From positions 496,001-560,000 of the forward strand of contig NZ_JAMBOX010000002.1 of assembly GCF_023715785.1 (NCBI RefSeq): a stretch of DNA of 64,000 nt, given 5' to 3'. Of this stretch, positions 1-8,196 are shown piece by piece. Each line of letters begins with the position of its first letter. The first letter of the stretch is position 1. The position numbers were made by a program, and so were the translations under genes. This stretch comes from Neobacillus niacini. GTDB taxonomy: Bacteria; Bacillota; Bacilli; Bacillales; Cytobacillaceae. The notes beneath the pieces are model-generated. The model was not told the origin of the DNA. It did no database searches and was given only the letters and a program-made list of their open reading frames with translations.

Positions 1-20
1 TTCATGATTTTGTCTCCTTA
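1..20 (-). other. RBS and start codon of a gene leaving the left edge
   Basis: Read on the reverse strand, AAGGAGA is followed seven bases later by an ATG whose last base is at position 3, with its first base at 5. This is the start of a reverse-strand gene lying almost wholly outside the window, so its product cannot be judged. By position it follows the pyrimidine-catabolism genes, where a beta-ureidopropionase or an aminotransferase would make sense, but that is a guess. A hairpin at 34-66 separates it from the preceding gene. Confidence 0.5.
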
Positions 21-33
21 GCTGGTTAAGGGA

Positions 34-66
34 AAAAGGATTGGTTTTTGAAGGCCCAATCCTTTT
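34..66 (-). terminator. Hairpin terminator after the small protein gene
   Basis: An 11-bp inverted repeat (AAAAGGATTGG / CCAATCCTTTT) with A/T-rich flanks lies directly downstream of the 76-294 reverse gene. It probably gives at least partial termination before the next gene. Confidence 0.6.
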
Positions 67-75
67 CCTTTGCCA

Positions 76-294
76 TTACAGCAATCCTTGATTCTGCTTG
101 ATTAAAATGCTGGAAAAATATTTACGTGCATTGGCATTTCCAATCAGCAATGTTTCGATTACGTTACCGTTCGGATGGACAAAATCCACCGTGGCACCAT
201 CCAAGTGCTCCCTGACACCCGAAATTCGGTATCCTTTTTGAATTAAAAAATCAATTTTATCCCGCTCCTCAAGAAAATGGTGATATTCTGACAT
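76..294 (-). CDS. Small hypothetical protein in pyrimidine catabolic operon
   Basis: A 72-residue soluble protein starting MSEYHHF. I chose the ATG at 294 because GGAGGG stands 6 bases before it; a longer in-frame extension upstream has no ribosome site. It is acidic to neutral with no membrane segment and no motif I recognise. A short beta-rich stretch (ATVDFVHPNGNVIETLL) resembles small proteins with one antiparallel sheet. It follows the NCS1 permease by only 19 bases, so it is surely co-transcribed with it. Function is unknown; a role in pyrimidine or hydantoin use is suggested by position only. Confidence 0.7.
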   Translation of the reverse strand: MSEYHHFLEERDKIDFLIQKGYRISGVREHLDGATVDFVHPNGNVIETLLIGNANARKYFSSILIKQNQGLL

Positions 295-313
295 TTCGCA
301 CCCTCCAATTTGC

Positions 314-1789
314 TTAATATAAATCCAGATTTTCCGGAAGTTTTTGTATAGCAGGTTCAACTAGCGATTTTTCATCAATTACCCAGTCGCGCCCCACCGA
401 AATCCCTAAATATTTATCATCATCTGGGTCTTCAAGTTCTGCCTGGCGATACAGATTAAACCACCAGTATTTTGCCAGCACATAATAGACGGCTGCGCCG
501 ACGAGGAAACCAACCAAGAACCCATATTCTGGCACAAAATAGGAAGCAATCCCGCCCATAATCCAAGCTATAAACCCGGCCACATTTACACCACCAAGAT
601 ACTTAAATTGGCCATGATCTTCGTAAAGTTCCGGTACATTTACCCGCCGCTTGCGGATCAAGTAATAATCGGCAAACAGGATGCCGACGATTGCTGATAG
701 GATGCCGCCTACAAACAACAGGATTGGAATGATGACGCCAAAGAGCTTCCAAGGCTGGACAACAGTTCCCACTATTCCCGCTGTAATGACACCGGCCCAG
801 AACGGAAACTTCGGTCCGCCGACATTGGAGAAAATAGTTGCGGCAGGAACTACATTCGCGGCTGTATTGGTAGACCACTGTGCCAAAACTACCATTAATA
901 ATAAAATGGCAAGAATAAAGCCGCCGGCTGCCTTCTGCAGGGCAACAACAGGGTCATAGTTCAACACAGCTATATAGGAAACCGCACCGATAATAATCAT
1001 AAATGTTTGTGTAAGGGGCATTGCAACAAGGTTGCCAATAAGCGACCCTTTGTTCCGTTTAAACCAATTTTTCTCATTTGCAGGTGCCTTAATGAACCGG
1101 GATATGGAAGGAATATCGGCACTTAATGTTGCCCAGAAGCCCATATTGGAAAAAATAACGACTAAAAATGCAGTAAACGCTGCACCGCCGGTTACAGGCG
1201 ATTCCACCCAGCTCCATACGTCCCTGCCTGCAGCGGCTGCCTCATCTGACAATGAAACATACATCCATAAGGATATAATTAGAATGACTGGCGCAGCCAA
1301 ATCCGCAAACCGTTCAATCGATTTAATCCCAAGTGCGGTATTCACCAATTGAACGAACGCAAAAATCAAAAAGCAGATAAACCAATTGTCTAAGCCAAAT
1401 AAAATATTTAAAATACCGTTCATTGCCGTGGCCCCAAAATAGGTATTAATACCAAACCACATCGAAGCTGTAACACCGCGGGTAACCGAGGGAATATGTG
1501 TCCCAATCGTCCCAAACGGCGCCCTCATGTAAACTGGAAAGGATAGACCGTGTTCAATGCCGATATCGGCAATCAGAGAGATGAAAAACCCAATGGCCAA
1601 ACTTCCAATGATCGTTGCCAGGATGACCCACGGCAAAGATAGGGTCATAACACCTGATCCGCCGATGGCAAAGGTGGCAAGCACGACAACCATACCCACC
1701 CACATGAAGGAATAACCCAGATTCGTTATTTTCCGGTCTTTATGATGGATGGGCAATAAATCTGGCGATTTTAGATGGCTTTTTTTCAT
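314..1789 (-). CDS. NCS1-family nucleobase/allantoin-type permease
   Basis: A 491-residue integral membrane protein of the nucleobase:cation symporter-1 family, with about 12 hydrophobic segments and the usual family length. These carriers import uracil, allantoin, hydantoins, cytosine or thiamine. The first transmembrane segments are glycine-rich, and a PVYMRAPFGTIG stretch near residue 85 lies in the region that forms the substrate site in Mhp1 and PucI. GGAGTG lies 5 bases before the ATG. It sits downstream of dihydropyrimidinase and the PreTA dehydrogenase, so uracil, thymine, dihydropyrimidines or hydantoins are the likely substrates. The exact one cannot be read from the sequence. Confidence 0.88.
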   Translation of the reverse strand: MKKSHLKSPDLLPIHHKDRKITNLGYSFMWVGMVVVLATFAIGGSGVMTLSLPWVILATIIGSLAIGFFISLIADIGIEHGLSFPVYMRAPFGTIGTHIPSVTRGVTASMWFGINTYFGATAMNGILNILFGLDNWFICFLIFAFVQLVNTALGIKSIERFADLAAPVILIISLWMYVSLSDEAAAAGRDVWSWVESPVTGGAAFTAFLVVIFSNMGFWATLSADIPSISRFIKAPANEKNWFKRNKGSLIGNLVAMPLTQTFMIIIGAVSYIAVLNYDPVVALQKAAGGFILAILLLMVVLAQWSTNTAANVVPAATIFSNVGGPKFPFWAGVITAGIVGTVVQPWKLFGVIIPILLFVGGILSAIVGILFADYYLIRKRRVNVPELYEDHGQFKYLGGVNVAGFIAWIMGGIASYFVPEYGFLVGFLVGAAVYYVLAKYWWFNLYRQAELEDPDDDKYLGISVGRDWVIDEKSLVEPAIQKLPENLDLY

Positions 1790-1934
1790 GTGAACACTCC
1801 ATTTCGGTTAAATTTTTATAAATCAAAGATTCATACAACCGATATCAACGAACATTCATCATGGGCAATTCCGAAAAGCCCCGGCAATTGGCAGGAATGG
1901 TTCATTTATGAAGCGTGGATTCTATACTAGTTAA

Positions 1935-3353
1935 TTAGATTGATAGGGTTTGATTTTGTGTTAACGGGGCATTCATGCTGTATTTTGCCCGCTTCAAATA
2001 GTGACCTGAGCCAGGCTTGCCGACAAACTGCTTGTCACGAACAACGTATTCGCCGCGAACAAGCACGGACACTGGTTCACCTGTTACCTTCATGCCTTCA
2101 AAGGCATTGTAATCAACGGCCATATGATGCGTTTCTGCGGAAATGACCCGTTCGATATTCGGATCAAAAATAACCAGGTCAGCATCGGCGCCAACGGCGA
2201 TCGTTCCTTTTTTCGGGAATAGGCCGAACAGCTTGGCAATTCGCGTCGACGTAATATCTACAAATTGATTGAGACTAATCCGCCCCTTCTTTACCCCCTC
2301 AGAGAATAAAATCGTCAATCGGTCCTCAATGATCGGGCCGCCATTCGGGATTTTCGTGAAATCTTCTAGGCCCAAATCCTTCTGGCCTTTAAAATCAAAC
2401 GAACATTGGTCAGAACCAAGCGTTTGCAGCTGGCCGCTCTTCAACGCATTCCAAAGCGCCTGCTGGTTCCATTTTTCGCGGAGTGGCGGGGACCATACAT
2501 ATTTTGCTCCTTCAAAATTTGGTTTCTCCAAATAGCTTTGATCAAGCACTAAGTATTGCGGACAGGTCTCGCCCCAGACATCGTATCCCTTTGCCCTGGC
2601 CTCGGCGATCTTTTCAGCCGCATCAGCACAGGAAACATGAACAACATATAATTGCGAGTTTGCAAGTCCGGTAAATCTGGCAGCACGTCCTGTTGCTTCC
2701 CCCTCCAATTCAGGCGGTCTTGTCAACGCATGGTAAATCGGATCCGTTTTTCCTTCAGCCAGTGCCTTTTTCGTTAAATAATCGATGACATCGCCGTTTT
2801 CGGCATGAACCATGACCAAAGCCCCGAGTTCCTTAGCCGTGACAAGTGTTTTAAATAGTGTTTCATCATCGGCTTGGAACACATTTTTATAGGCCATGAA
2901 CACCTTAAAGGAGGTAATCCCCTCTTCATCAATCACCTGCGGCAATTCGCCTAGTACTCTATCATTAATTTCACTGATCATCAGGTGGAAGCTATAGTCA
3001 ATGACCGCTTTATCCTTTGATTTGTTATGCCAAGTTTGGATCGCGTTTTTCAGCGGTTCGCCCTTGTTTGTTAAGCAGAAATCAATAATGGTTGTTGTTC
3101 CACCAAACGCTGCGGCAACCGTTCCTGATTCAAAATCATCCTTCGTGACCGTGCCGCCAAAAGGCATATCGAGATGGGTATGGGGGTCAATTCCGCCTGG
3201 AAAAACCAGACAGCCTTTGGCGTCAATCACTTCTGCTCCAAGGGCAGACAGGTTTGCGCCGATTTGCGTGATTTTTCCGTCCTCAATTAATATTTCGCCT
3301 TGAAACGTGTCGGTTGCGGTAACGATGGTTCCGTTTTTAATAATTTTTTTCAT
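1935..3353 (-). CDS. hydA: Dihydropyrimidinase / D-hydantoinase
   Basis: A 472-residue amidohydrolase-fold enzyme that opens the ring of 5,6-dihydrouracil or dihydrothymine to N-carbamoyl-beta-amino acids; many homologues also act on hydantoins. Visible features are the metal-binding GGIDPHTHLDMPFGG motif near residue 53, the TSFKVFMAYK segment carrying the lysine that is carboxylated to bridge the two zincs, metal-ligand histidines in VMVHAENGD and YVVHVSCADA, and the LGSDQCSF motif. Length is normal for the family. It is 25 bases downstream of preA and clearly in the same operon. It supplies step two of reductive pyrimidine breakdown after PreTA. Confidence 0.95.
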   Translation of the reverse strand: MKKIIKNGTIVTATDTFQGEILIEDGKITQIGANLSALGAEVIDAKGCLVFPGGIDPHTHLDMPFGGTVTKDDFESGTVAAAFGGTTTIIDFCLTNKGEPLKNAIQTWHNKSKDKAVIDYSFHLMISEINDRVLGELPQVIDEEGITSFKVFMAYKNVFQADDETLFKTLVTAKELGALVMVHAENGDVIDYLTKKALAEGKTDPIYHALTRPPELEGEATGRAARFTGLANSQLYVVHVSCADAAEKIAEARAKGYDVWGETCPQYLVLDQSYLEKPNFEGAKYVWSPPLREKWNQQALWNALKSGQLQTLGSDQCSFDFKGQKDLGLEDFTKIPNGGPIIEDRLTILFSEGVKKGRISLNQFVDITSTRIAKLFGLFPKKGTIAVGADADLVIFDPNIERVISAETHHMAVDYNAFEGMKVTGEPVSVLVRGEYVVRDKQFVGKPGSGHYLKRAKYSMNAPLTQNQTLSI

Positions 3354-3378
3354 CCTTTAATTCCTCCATTCTATTACA

Positions 3379-4665
3379 TTATTTGGAAACATCTATTTTG
3401 CATTGTACTGCGGCGTTTAACGAAGCCTGGCGTTCGTTCCAGGTCATCGGCGGCAGTTCGTTAGGCACTTCAACCATGTCAATCGCACCGTCAACTGGGC
3501 AGACAATCGAGCAGAGGTTGCAGCCTACGCAGTCTTCCTCGCGGACCTTCAGATAGCTCTTTCCTGATGCATCGGTCAACATATCGATACATTGATGTGA
3601 CGTATCTTCGCAGGCAATATGGCATTTATTGCAGTTGATGCAAACATCTGTATTGATTCTTGCAACAATGTTGTAATTGAGGTCTAGATCGCCCCAGTCC
3701 GAGTATTTAGGTACTGATTTACCAATGATGTCAGTAACAGCTGCAATTCCCTTGCTGTCAAGATAGTTGCAAAGTCCCTCAATCATATCTTCGACAATCC
3801 GGAAACCGTGGTGCATGGCGGCTGTACAAACCTGGACACCGGTTGCTCCCATAAGCATAAATTCAACAGCATCCTGCCAATTCGAGATGCCGCCGATTCC
3901 GGAAATCGGCACATTGATATGCGGACTTCTGGCGCACTCGGCTACCATATTCAAAGCAATTGGCTTGACTGCCGGGCCGCAATAGCCACCGTGTGCGCCT
4001 TTACCGGCCACATGCGGTATCGTGTTCCAGGAATCAAGGTCGACTCCCATCAGGCTGTTGATCGTATTAATCATACTGATGGCATCCGCCCCTCCCTTGC
4101 AGGCTGCCTCGGCGGTTGCGGTAATATCGGTAATGTTTGGCGTTAGTTTAACAATCACCGGTGTTTTCGCGACTTCTTTTACCCAATAGGTCTGTTTTTC
4201 TACTAATGCAGGTACCTGACCGGAAGCCGACCCCATCCCACGTTCGGCCATTCCGTGCGGGCAGCCGAAGTTTAATTCAAGGCCGTCGACGCCGACATCC
4301 TCGACGCGCTTGACAATTTCATGCCATTTATCCTGTTGTGGCTCAACCATCAGCGAAGCGATAATCGCATGATTGGGAAACTTCTTTTTCGTTTCATAGA
4401 TTTCTTTTAAATTCACGTCCAACGGCCGGTCGGTTATCAATTCAATATTGTTAAAACCGGCTACCCGCTGCCCGTTGAAGTTAATTGCGGCGAATCGGGA
4501 CGTTACGTTTAAAATCGGATCTCCCAGCGTTTTCCATACGGCCCCACCCCATCCAGCTTCAAAGGCCCGCTGGACTTGGTAACCGGAATTCGTTGGTGGC
4601 GCAGACGCAAGCCAGAATGGATTGGGTGACTTGATTCCCGCCAAATTAATGCTTAAATCAGCCAT
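3379..4665 (-). CDS. preA: NAD-dependent dihydropyrimidine dehydrogenase, PreA subunit
   Basis: A 428-residue catalytic subunit of the reductive pyrimidine pathway, reducing uracil and thymine to dihydro-forms with electrons passed from PreT. Residues about 1-310 form a dihydroorotate-dehydrogenase-like FMN barrel, with LELNFGCPHG and the GIGGISNWQDAVEFMLMGA phosphate-binding region. Two 4Fe-4S motifs follow, CINCNKCHIAC near residue 340 and CVGCNLCSIVCP near residue 375. AAGGGGG gives a strong ribosome site. The gene follows preT by 14 bases, as in the preTA pair of Escherichia coli. Confidence 0.96.
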   Translation of the reverse strand: MADLSINLAGIKSPNPFWLASAPPTNSGYQVQRAFEAGWGGAVWKTLGDPILNVTSRFAAINFNGQRVAGFNNIELITDRPLDVNLKEIYETKKKFPNHAIIASLMVEPQQDKWHEIVKRVEDVGVDGLELNFGCPHGMAERGMGSASGQVPALVEKQTYWVKEVAKTPVIVKLTPNITDITATAEAACKGGADAISMINTINSLMGVDLDSWNTIPHVAGKGAHGGYCGPAVKPIALNMVAECARSPHINVPISGIGGISNWQDAVEFMLMGATGVQVCTAAMHHGFRIVEDMIEGLCNYLDSKGIAAVTDIIGKSVPKYSDWGDLDLNYNIVARINTDVCINCNKCHIACEDTSHQCIDMLTDASGKSYLKVREEDCVGCNLCSIVCPVDGAIDMVEVPNELPPMTWNERQASLNAAVQCKIDVSK

Positions 4666-4679
4666 CTCGTTTCCCCCTT

Positions 4680-6050
4680 TTAATTGACCGTTTCAACTGC
4701 AGAAAATTGTTTATGAATCGCGTAGGCAACATCTTTTCCTTGCTGGGCGGCCGTCACGACCATCGCTTCTCCTTTTCCTTTGCCAAAAATCACATCGCCA
4801 CAGGCGAAAATTTTTGGATTGGAGGTTTGAAGTGTTTTGGAGTCAACTCTGACGACACCCCCGTCATGGTCAAGACCTAATTGCTCGATTAAGCTGAAAT
4901 GCCTTGTTTGTCCGATTGCCTTTATTACGGCATCAACCGGAATCACGTGCTCCGACCCTTCTACGTGTACAGGCCGGCGGCGGCCATCCTCTTCCTGTTC
5001 GCCAAGCTTCATCTTTATGCACTGTATTCCGGTAACCTTGCCATTTTCATCGCCGATAATCTGCTTTGGCGCGGTCAACCAGCGAAACTCAACGCCATCC
5101 TGCTTGGCAAATTCATACTCAAAATCATAGGCCGTCATTTCCTCGGCGGTTCTACGGTATAAAATTTTGACGTTTTCCGCCCCCAGTCGGACTGAACAGG
5201 TCGCTCCGTCAATCGCGGTATTACCGGCACCAATGACGACCACCTTTTTGCCGACAAAATCCTGAGTGATTCCACCATCCTTTGTCGACTTTACAAATTC
5301 AATTGCATCATAGACACCATCAAGGTCTTCACCGTCAATACCTAAGCTTGGGACTTGACCCATCCCGGCGGCAAGCACAACCGTGTCAAACCCTTCCAGT
5401 AAATCTTTAACGGAAAGATCCTTTCCAACAACCGTGTTGGTTTTGATGGTCACATTTAATTTTTCTACCTGTTGGACTTCCCAAAACGATATTCGCTGTG
5501 GCAAGCGGAACGAAACGATTCCATACGTGTTTAAGCCGCCGGCCTTTTCGGCAGCTTCAAAAATCGTAACAGCATAGCCGAATCTTGCCAGCTCGCGGGC
5601 TGCAGATAATCCGGCAGGGCCACCGCCGATAACGGCAACAGTCCGGCCATTGGATTCACTAGGTTCAAATAGGGTTTTGTCATTGTGGATGGCCCAATCT
5701 GTCGCATAACGCTGGAGATTGCCAATCATAATTGGTTTTGTGGAATGATTGAGCACGCAGGCTCCTTCACAGAGCTCTTCTGTTGGGCAAACCCGTGCAC
5801 AGCTTGCTCCGACCGGGTTTGAAGACATAATGGTTTTTGCTGAACCGAGTAGATTTCCTGAGGCGATTTTATTAATAAATGTTGGGATATCAATGCCTGT
5901 CGGGCAGGCTTTAATACACGGGGCATCATAACAATAGAGGCAACGATTGGATTCCTCTATCGCTTCTTGCGTTGTCAGTCCGGGTTCTACCTCTTGAAAG
6001 TTCCGTTCAAGATTTGTCAGGGAAATCCGTTGCATTTTTTCAACAGCCAA
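4680..6050 (-). CDS. preT: NAD-dependent dihydropyrimidine dehydrogenase, PreT subunit
   Basis: A 456-residue FAD/Fe-S oxidoreductase of the glutamate-synthase small-subunit type that takes electrons from NADH and hands them to PreA. The N-terminus carries cysteine clusters (CLYCYDAPCIKACP and GASCARVCPTEELC) for Fe-S centres. Two dinucleotide folds follow: GGGPAGLSAARELA for FAD near residue 142 and GAGNTAIDGA for NAD(P) near residue 273. The C-terminal GDVIFGKGKGEAMVVTAA is typical of the family. The start is TTG, with GGAGGG 7 bases upstream. It is the first gene of the catabolic operon; a possible cre site and an inverted repeat lie upstream. Confidence 0.95.
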   Translation of the reverse strand: MAVEKMQRISLTNLERNFQEVEPGLTTQEAIEESNRCLYCYDAPCIKACPTGIDIPTFINKIASGNLLGSAKTIMSSNPVGASCARVCPTEELCEGACVLNHSTKPIMIGNLQRYATDWAIHNDKTLFEPSESNGRTVAVIGGGPAGLSAARELARFGYAVTIFEAAEKAGGLNTYGIVSFRLPQRISFWEVQQVEKLNVTIKTNTVVGKDLSVKDLLEGFDTVVLAAGMGQVPSLGIDGEDLDGVYDAIEFVKSTKDGGITQDFVGKKVVVIGAGNTAIDGATCSVRLGAENVKILYRRTAEEMTAYDFEYEFAKQDGVEFRWLTAPKQIIGDENGKVTGIQCIKMKLGEQEEDGRRRPVHVEGSEHVIPVDAVIKAIGQTRHFSLIEQLGLDHDGGVVRVDSKTLQTSNPKIFACGDVIFGKGKGEAMVVTAAQQGKDVAYAIHKQFSAVETVN

Positions 6051-6083
6051 TGAAAAACCCTCCTTTTTTTTAGTTCTTCTAAT

Positions 6084-6097
6084 TGAAAGCGCTTTAT
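6084..6097. promoter_or_regulatory. Possible cre (CcpA) site upstream of preT
   Basis: TGAAAGCGCTTTAT contains the AAAGCGCTTT core of catabolite-responsive elements and differs from the usual Bacillus consensus at its last two fixed positions. It lies 34 bases before the preT start, so CcpA bound there could block transcription or initiation. Catabolite repression of a nitrogen or carbon scavenging operon would be reasonable. The match is imperfect. Confidence 0.35.
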
Positions 6098-6162
6098 TAA
6101 TTCTGTCTACTTAATTAATCCTATCATCCCCAGTCTTGCTTTTACAGAAAATTCTGCATTCT

Positions 6163-6192
6163 ATACCTATTTTACTGATTCTGATTAGGTAT
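6163..6192. promoter_or_regulatory. Inverted repeat upstream of preT operon
   Basis: ATACCTA and TAGGTAT form perfect 7-base arms 16 bases apart, about 110 to 140 bases before the preT start. No regulator gene is adjacent. It may bind an activator or repressor of the pyrimidine operon. The 6,051-6,453 gap holds no convincing gene; besides this repeat and the cre-like site I see only a weak reverse-strand TTGAAT / TATTTA promoter candidate near 6,205-6,235. Confidence 0.35.
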
Positions 6193-6419
6193 TACACCTT
6201 ACATTTTGTTAAATACTCCATCTATCCAAGTATTCAATATGTAAAAAACACCTGCTAATGTAATGACACGCACCGATTTCTGAATACTTTTCCAATTTAC
6301 CATACCCTCCCTGAAAAATTTGTAAAAATTCATCGAGATGATAAATTGTTTGACAGACTATTTATTTAGTGAATAGGGACTTGGTATAAGGATCAGGGGT
6401 AGAACTTATCGACAAAAAA

Positions 6420-6447
6420 ACAGTGTTTCTTTTATTAGAAACACTGT
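6420..6447. terminator. Bidirectional terminator after the hemD-like gene
   Basis: ACAGTGTTTC and GAAACACTGT form a perfect 10-bp stem with an 8-base loop, flanked by an A-run on one side and T-run on the other. It lies just past the stop codon of the 6,454-7,266 gene. Confidence 0.85.
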
Positions 6448-6453
6448 TTTAAT

Positions 6454-7266
6454 TCAGCTCTTATAATATTGAGCCAATTCGATGATCATGGCGCCCATTC
6501 TTTCATGTTGTGGGACGACCATCCGCTCAACGCCCTCTTCCCTTAGTGCCTCAGCTGTTACCTTTCCAACTGCTGCGGCCAAAACATGTTTATTAAAACA
6601 GGCAGCCATTTCGGGATGGATGGAGTGCATTCTTGCATAATCAAACAGGGAGCGTACCTGAACGGCTGTCGTAAAACATACAGCATCACTTTCTTTACCC
6701 AGTATTTCCTTGACTAACGTTTCAACAGATTTGTCTTCTGGGGGAATATGCTGATAAGGCAGGATCTTTTGAACCTCCGCCCCGCGTGATTCAAAAAAAC
6801 TTGTTAAGGCAGGCGCCGTTTCTCCATGCAGCTGGATCATGACTCTTTTTCCTGAAAAGTCTACATCCTGAAGAGCTTGGGCAAGACCTTTGGTTGTCCC
6901 GTCTTCAGCAACGGCTACAGGTGTGAGCCCCAGTTTCTTGAGCACTGCGACAGTTTTATAACCGCGGCAAGCAATCTTTGCCCCATGAAGCCTTGTTAAT
7001 AATGCCTCTTCCAAAACTAGCTTTCCCGCCAGTTCCACAAGGGTTTCGGTACCGATTCCCGTTGTAAGTATCACCCAATCGGCACCTGTTTCAACGAATT
7101 GAATGATGTCTGGCCCCACTTCCTTCTCCGCTAAAAAAACAGTACCCTGAAGCGGGCGGACAAGCGGTATTCCTCCTTGCTTTTCAATTAATGCGCACAT
7201 TTCTTCTATTTTGCGGGAGCCGCATATCACTACTTTCTTACCAGATAGACCTTTTTCCAATTGCAA
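6454..7266 (-). CDS. Uroporphyrinogen-III synthase-family protein
   Basis: A 270-residue cytoplasmic protein with the two-domain HemD fold, which closes the linear tetrapyrrole hydroxymethylbilane to uroporphyrinogen III. Family features include an early GKKVVICGSRKIEEM strand, DWVILTTGIGTETL in the first half, and DAVCFTTAVQVRSLFDYA with LAAAVGKVTAEAL in the C-terminal half. It starts with TTG, 8 bases after AGGAGGG, and is 6 bases past the upstream NAD(P)-binding gene, so the two form an operon. It lies away from any hemAXCDBL cluster here and is probably an extra paralogue, of the kind often linked to siroheme or nitrite use. That role is inferred. Confidence 0.8.
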   Translation of the reverse strand: MQLEKGLSGKKVVICGSRKIEEMCALIEKQGGIPLVRPLQGTVFLAEKEVGPDIIQFVETGADWVILTTGIGTETLVELAGKLVLEEALLTRLHGAKIACRGYKTVAVLKKLGLTPVAVAEDGTTKGLAQALQDVDFSGKRVMIQLHGETAPALTSFFESRGAEVQKILPYQHIPPEDKSVETLVKEILGKESDAVCFTTAVQVRSLFDYARMHSIHPEMAACFNKHVLAAAVGKVTAEALREEGVERMVVPQHERMGAMIIELAQYYKS

Positions 7267-7272
7267 TCCCTC

Positions 7273-7944
7273 CTACAAATTTCTGACAGCCATTTTTTCG
7301 ATTTCATGGGAAGGATAGATATTGATTCCTGTATTCGATGATTGGGCCGATGCTGCCATCGCTTTAGCCACATTCTTTGCCTCGATTGCTCTATATGGGG
7401 TGAGTGGACCAATCATCAACGCATTCAAGACACCGCTGAATTTGGCCGCGATTTCTTCCCCCAATCGTTGCTCCCCCCGGTCTCCCAATAGCAATGAGGG
7501 ACGGAAAATATGAAGTGACGGAAGGTTTAATTCTTTCAGCGCGGCCTCGATATCCCCTTTCACTTGATTATAGAAAAACATGGATTTCGGATTGGCGCCC
7601 ATCGCGGTTATGATTAAAAACTTTTCTGCCCCTTGTTTTGCTGCCATTTTTGCCGCCTCGAGCGGGTACTGGAAGTCGACCTTACGAAAGGCTTGCTTCG
7701 TTTTTGCTTTTTTAATCGTGGTGCCCAAGCAGCAGAACACATCGGTCACTTGAAATAGTTCTGGATAGGATTCCAGTCGATCGAAATCAACGGCATGGAC
7801 CTCACACAGTGGGGCAACGGGTTCAATAGGTCTCCTTACCAATAAATGAATTTTCTCGTATGTATTCTGGCCGGCAAGAACCTTTACCAATTCACGGCCG
7901 ACCATACCGCTTGCTCCCAGCACGAGCGCTGTTTTCTTTTTCAT
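7273..7944 (-). CDS. NAD(P)-binding atypical SDR oxidoreductase
   Basis: A 223-residue Rossmann-fold protein. ALVLGASGMVGRELVKVL near the N-terminus is the GxxGxxG dinucleotide loop of atypical short-chain dehydrogenases (NmrA / HTATIP2-like). LIITAMGANPKSMFFYNQVKG has the YxxxK-like arrangement (Y..VK), and HIFRPSLLLGDR is typical of the group. Substrate unknown. The ATG at 7,944 follows AGAGGG by 8 bases; a TTG 7 codons upstream lacks a ribosome site. It is the first gene of a two-gene operon with the HemD-like protein. Confidence 0.8.
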   Translation of the reverse strand: MKKKTALVLGASGMVGRELVKVLAGQNTYEKIHLLVRRPIEPVAPLCEVHAVDFDRLESYPELFQVTDVFCCLGTTIKKAKTKQAFRKVDFQYPLEAAKMAAKQGAEKFLIITAMGANPKSMFFYNQVKGDIEAALKELNLPSLHIFRPSLLLGDRGEQRLGEEIAAKFSGVLNALMIGPLTPYRAIEAKNVAKAMAASAQSSNTGINIYPSHEIEKMAVRNL

Positions 7945-7975
7945 ACAGTATCCCTCTCTATACAAACCGCATTGT

Positions 7976-8183
7976 TTCTATTAGACACTTTAGATACACC
8001 AACTGCGCTTTTTGTCCTTTAGAACGGTTCTATAAGACACTTTGGGTGCACCTGCAGTGCATTTTGTCTTTTAGAGGGCTTCTATTAGACACTTTTGTGG
8101 CTGAAGCTTCTCATTTTGTCTTTTAGAGCGGTTCTATTAGACACTTTGGGTACACTTATACTGCATTTTGTCTTTTAGGTGCC
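7976..8183. repeat. Tandem array: four 52-bp units with TTCTATTAGACAC core
   Basis: Units begin at 7,976, 8,028, 8,080 and 8,132, exactly 52 bases apart. Each opens with TTCTATTAGACACTTT (one unit has TATAAG) and ends with CATTTTGTCTTTTAGAG or a near copy. The middle 15 or so bases vary. TGTCT and AGACA elements make each unit partly palindromic. It fills the space between the cobalamin-binding-like gene and the SDR gene, both reverse. The same core occurs in the 51-bp array at 43,981-44,400. No reading frame runs through it. Confidence 0.9.
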
Positions 8184-8196
8184 TCCAAATAGTCCA

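Noticed and set aside
7976..8183. CRISPR array
   Set aside because: The segments between constant parts are not unique spacers. No cas genes are near. The same holds for 43,981-44,400, where the fillers are copies of one another.
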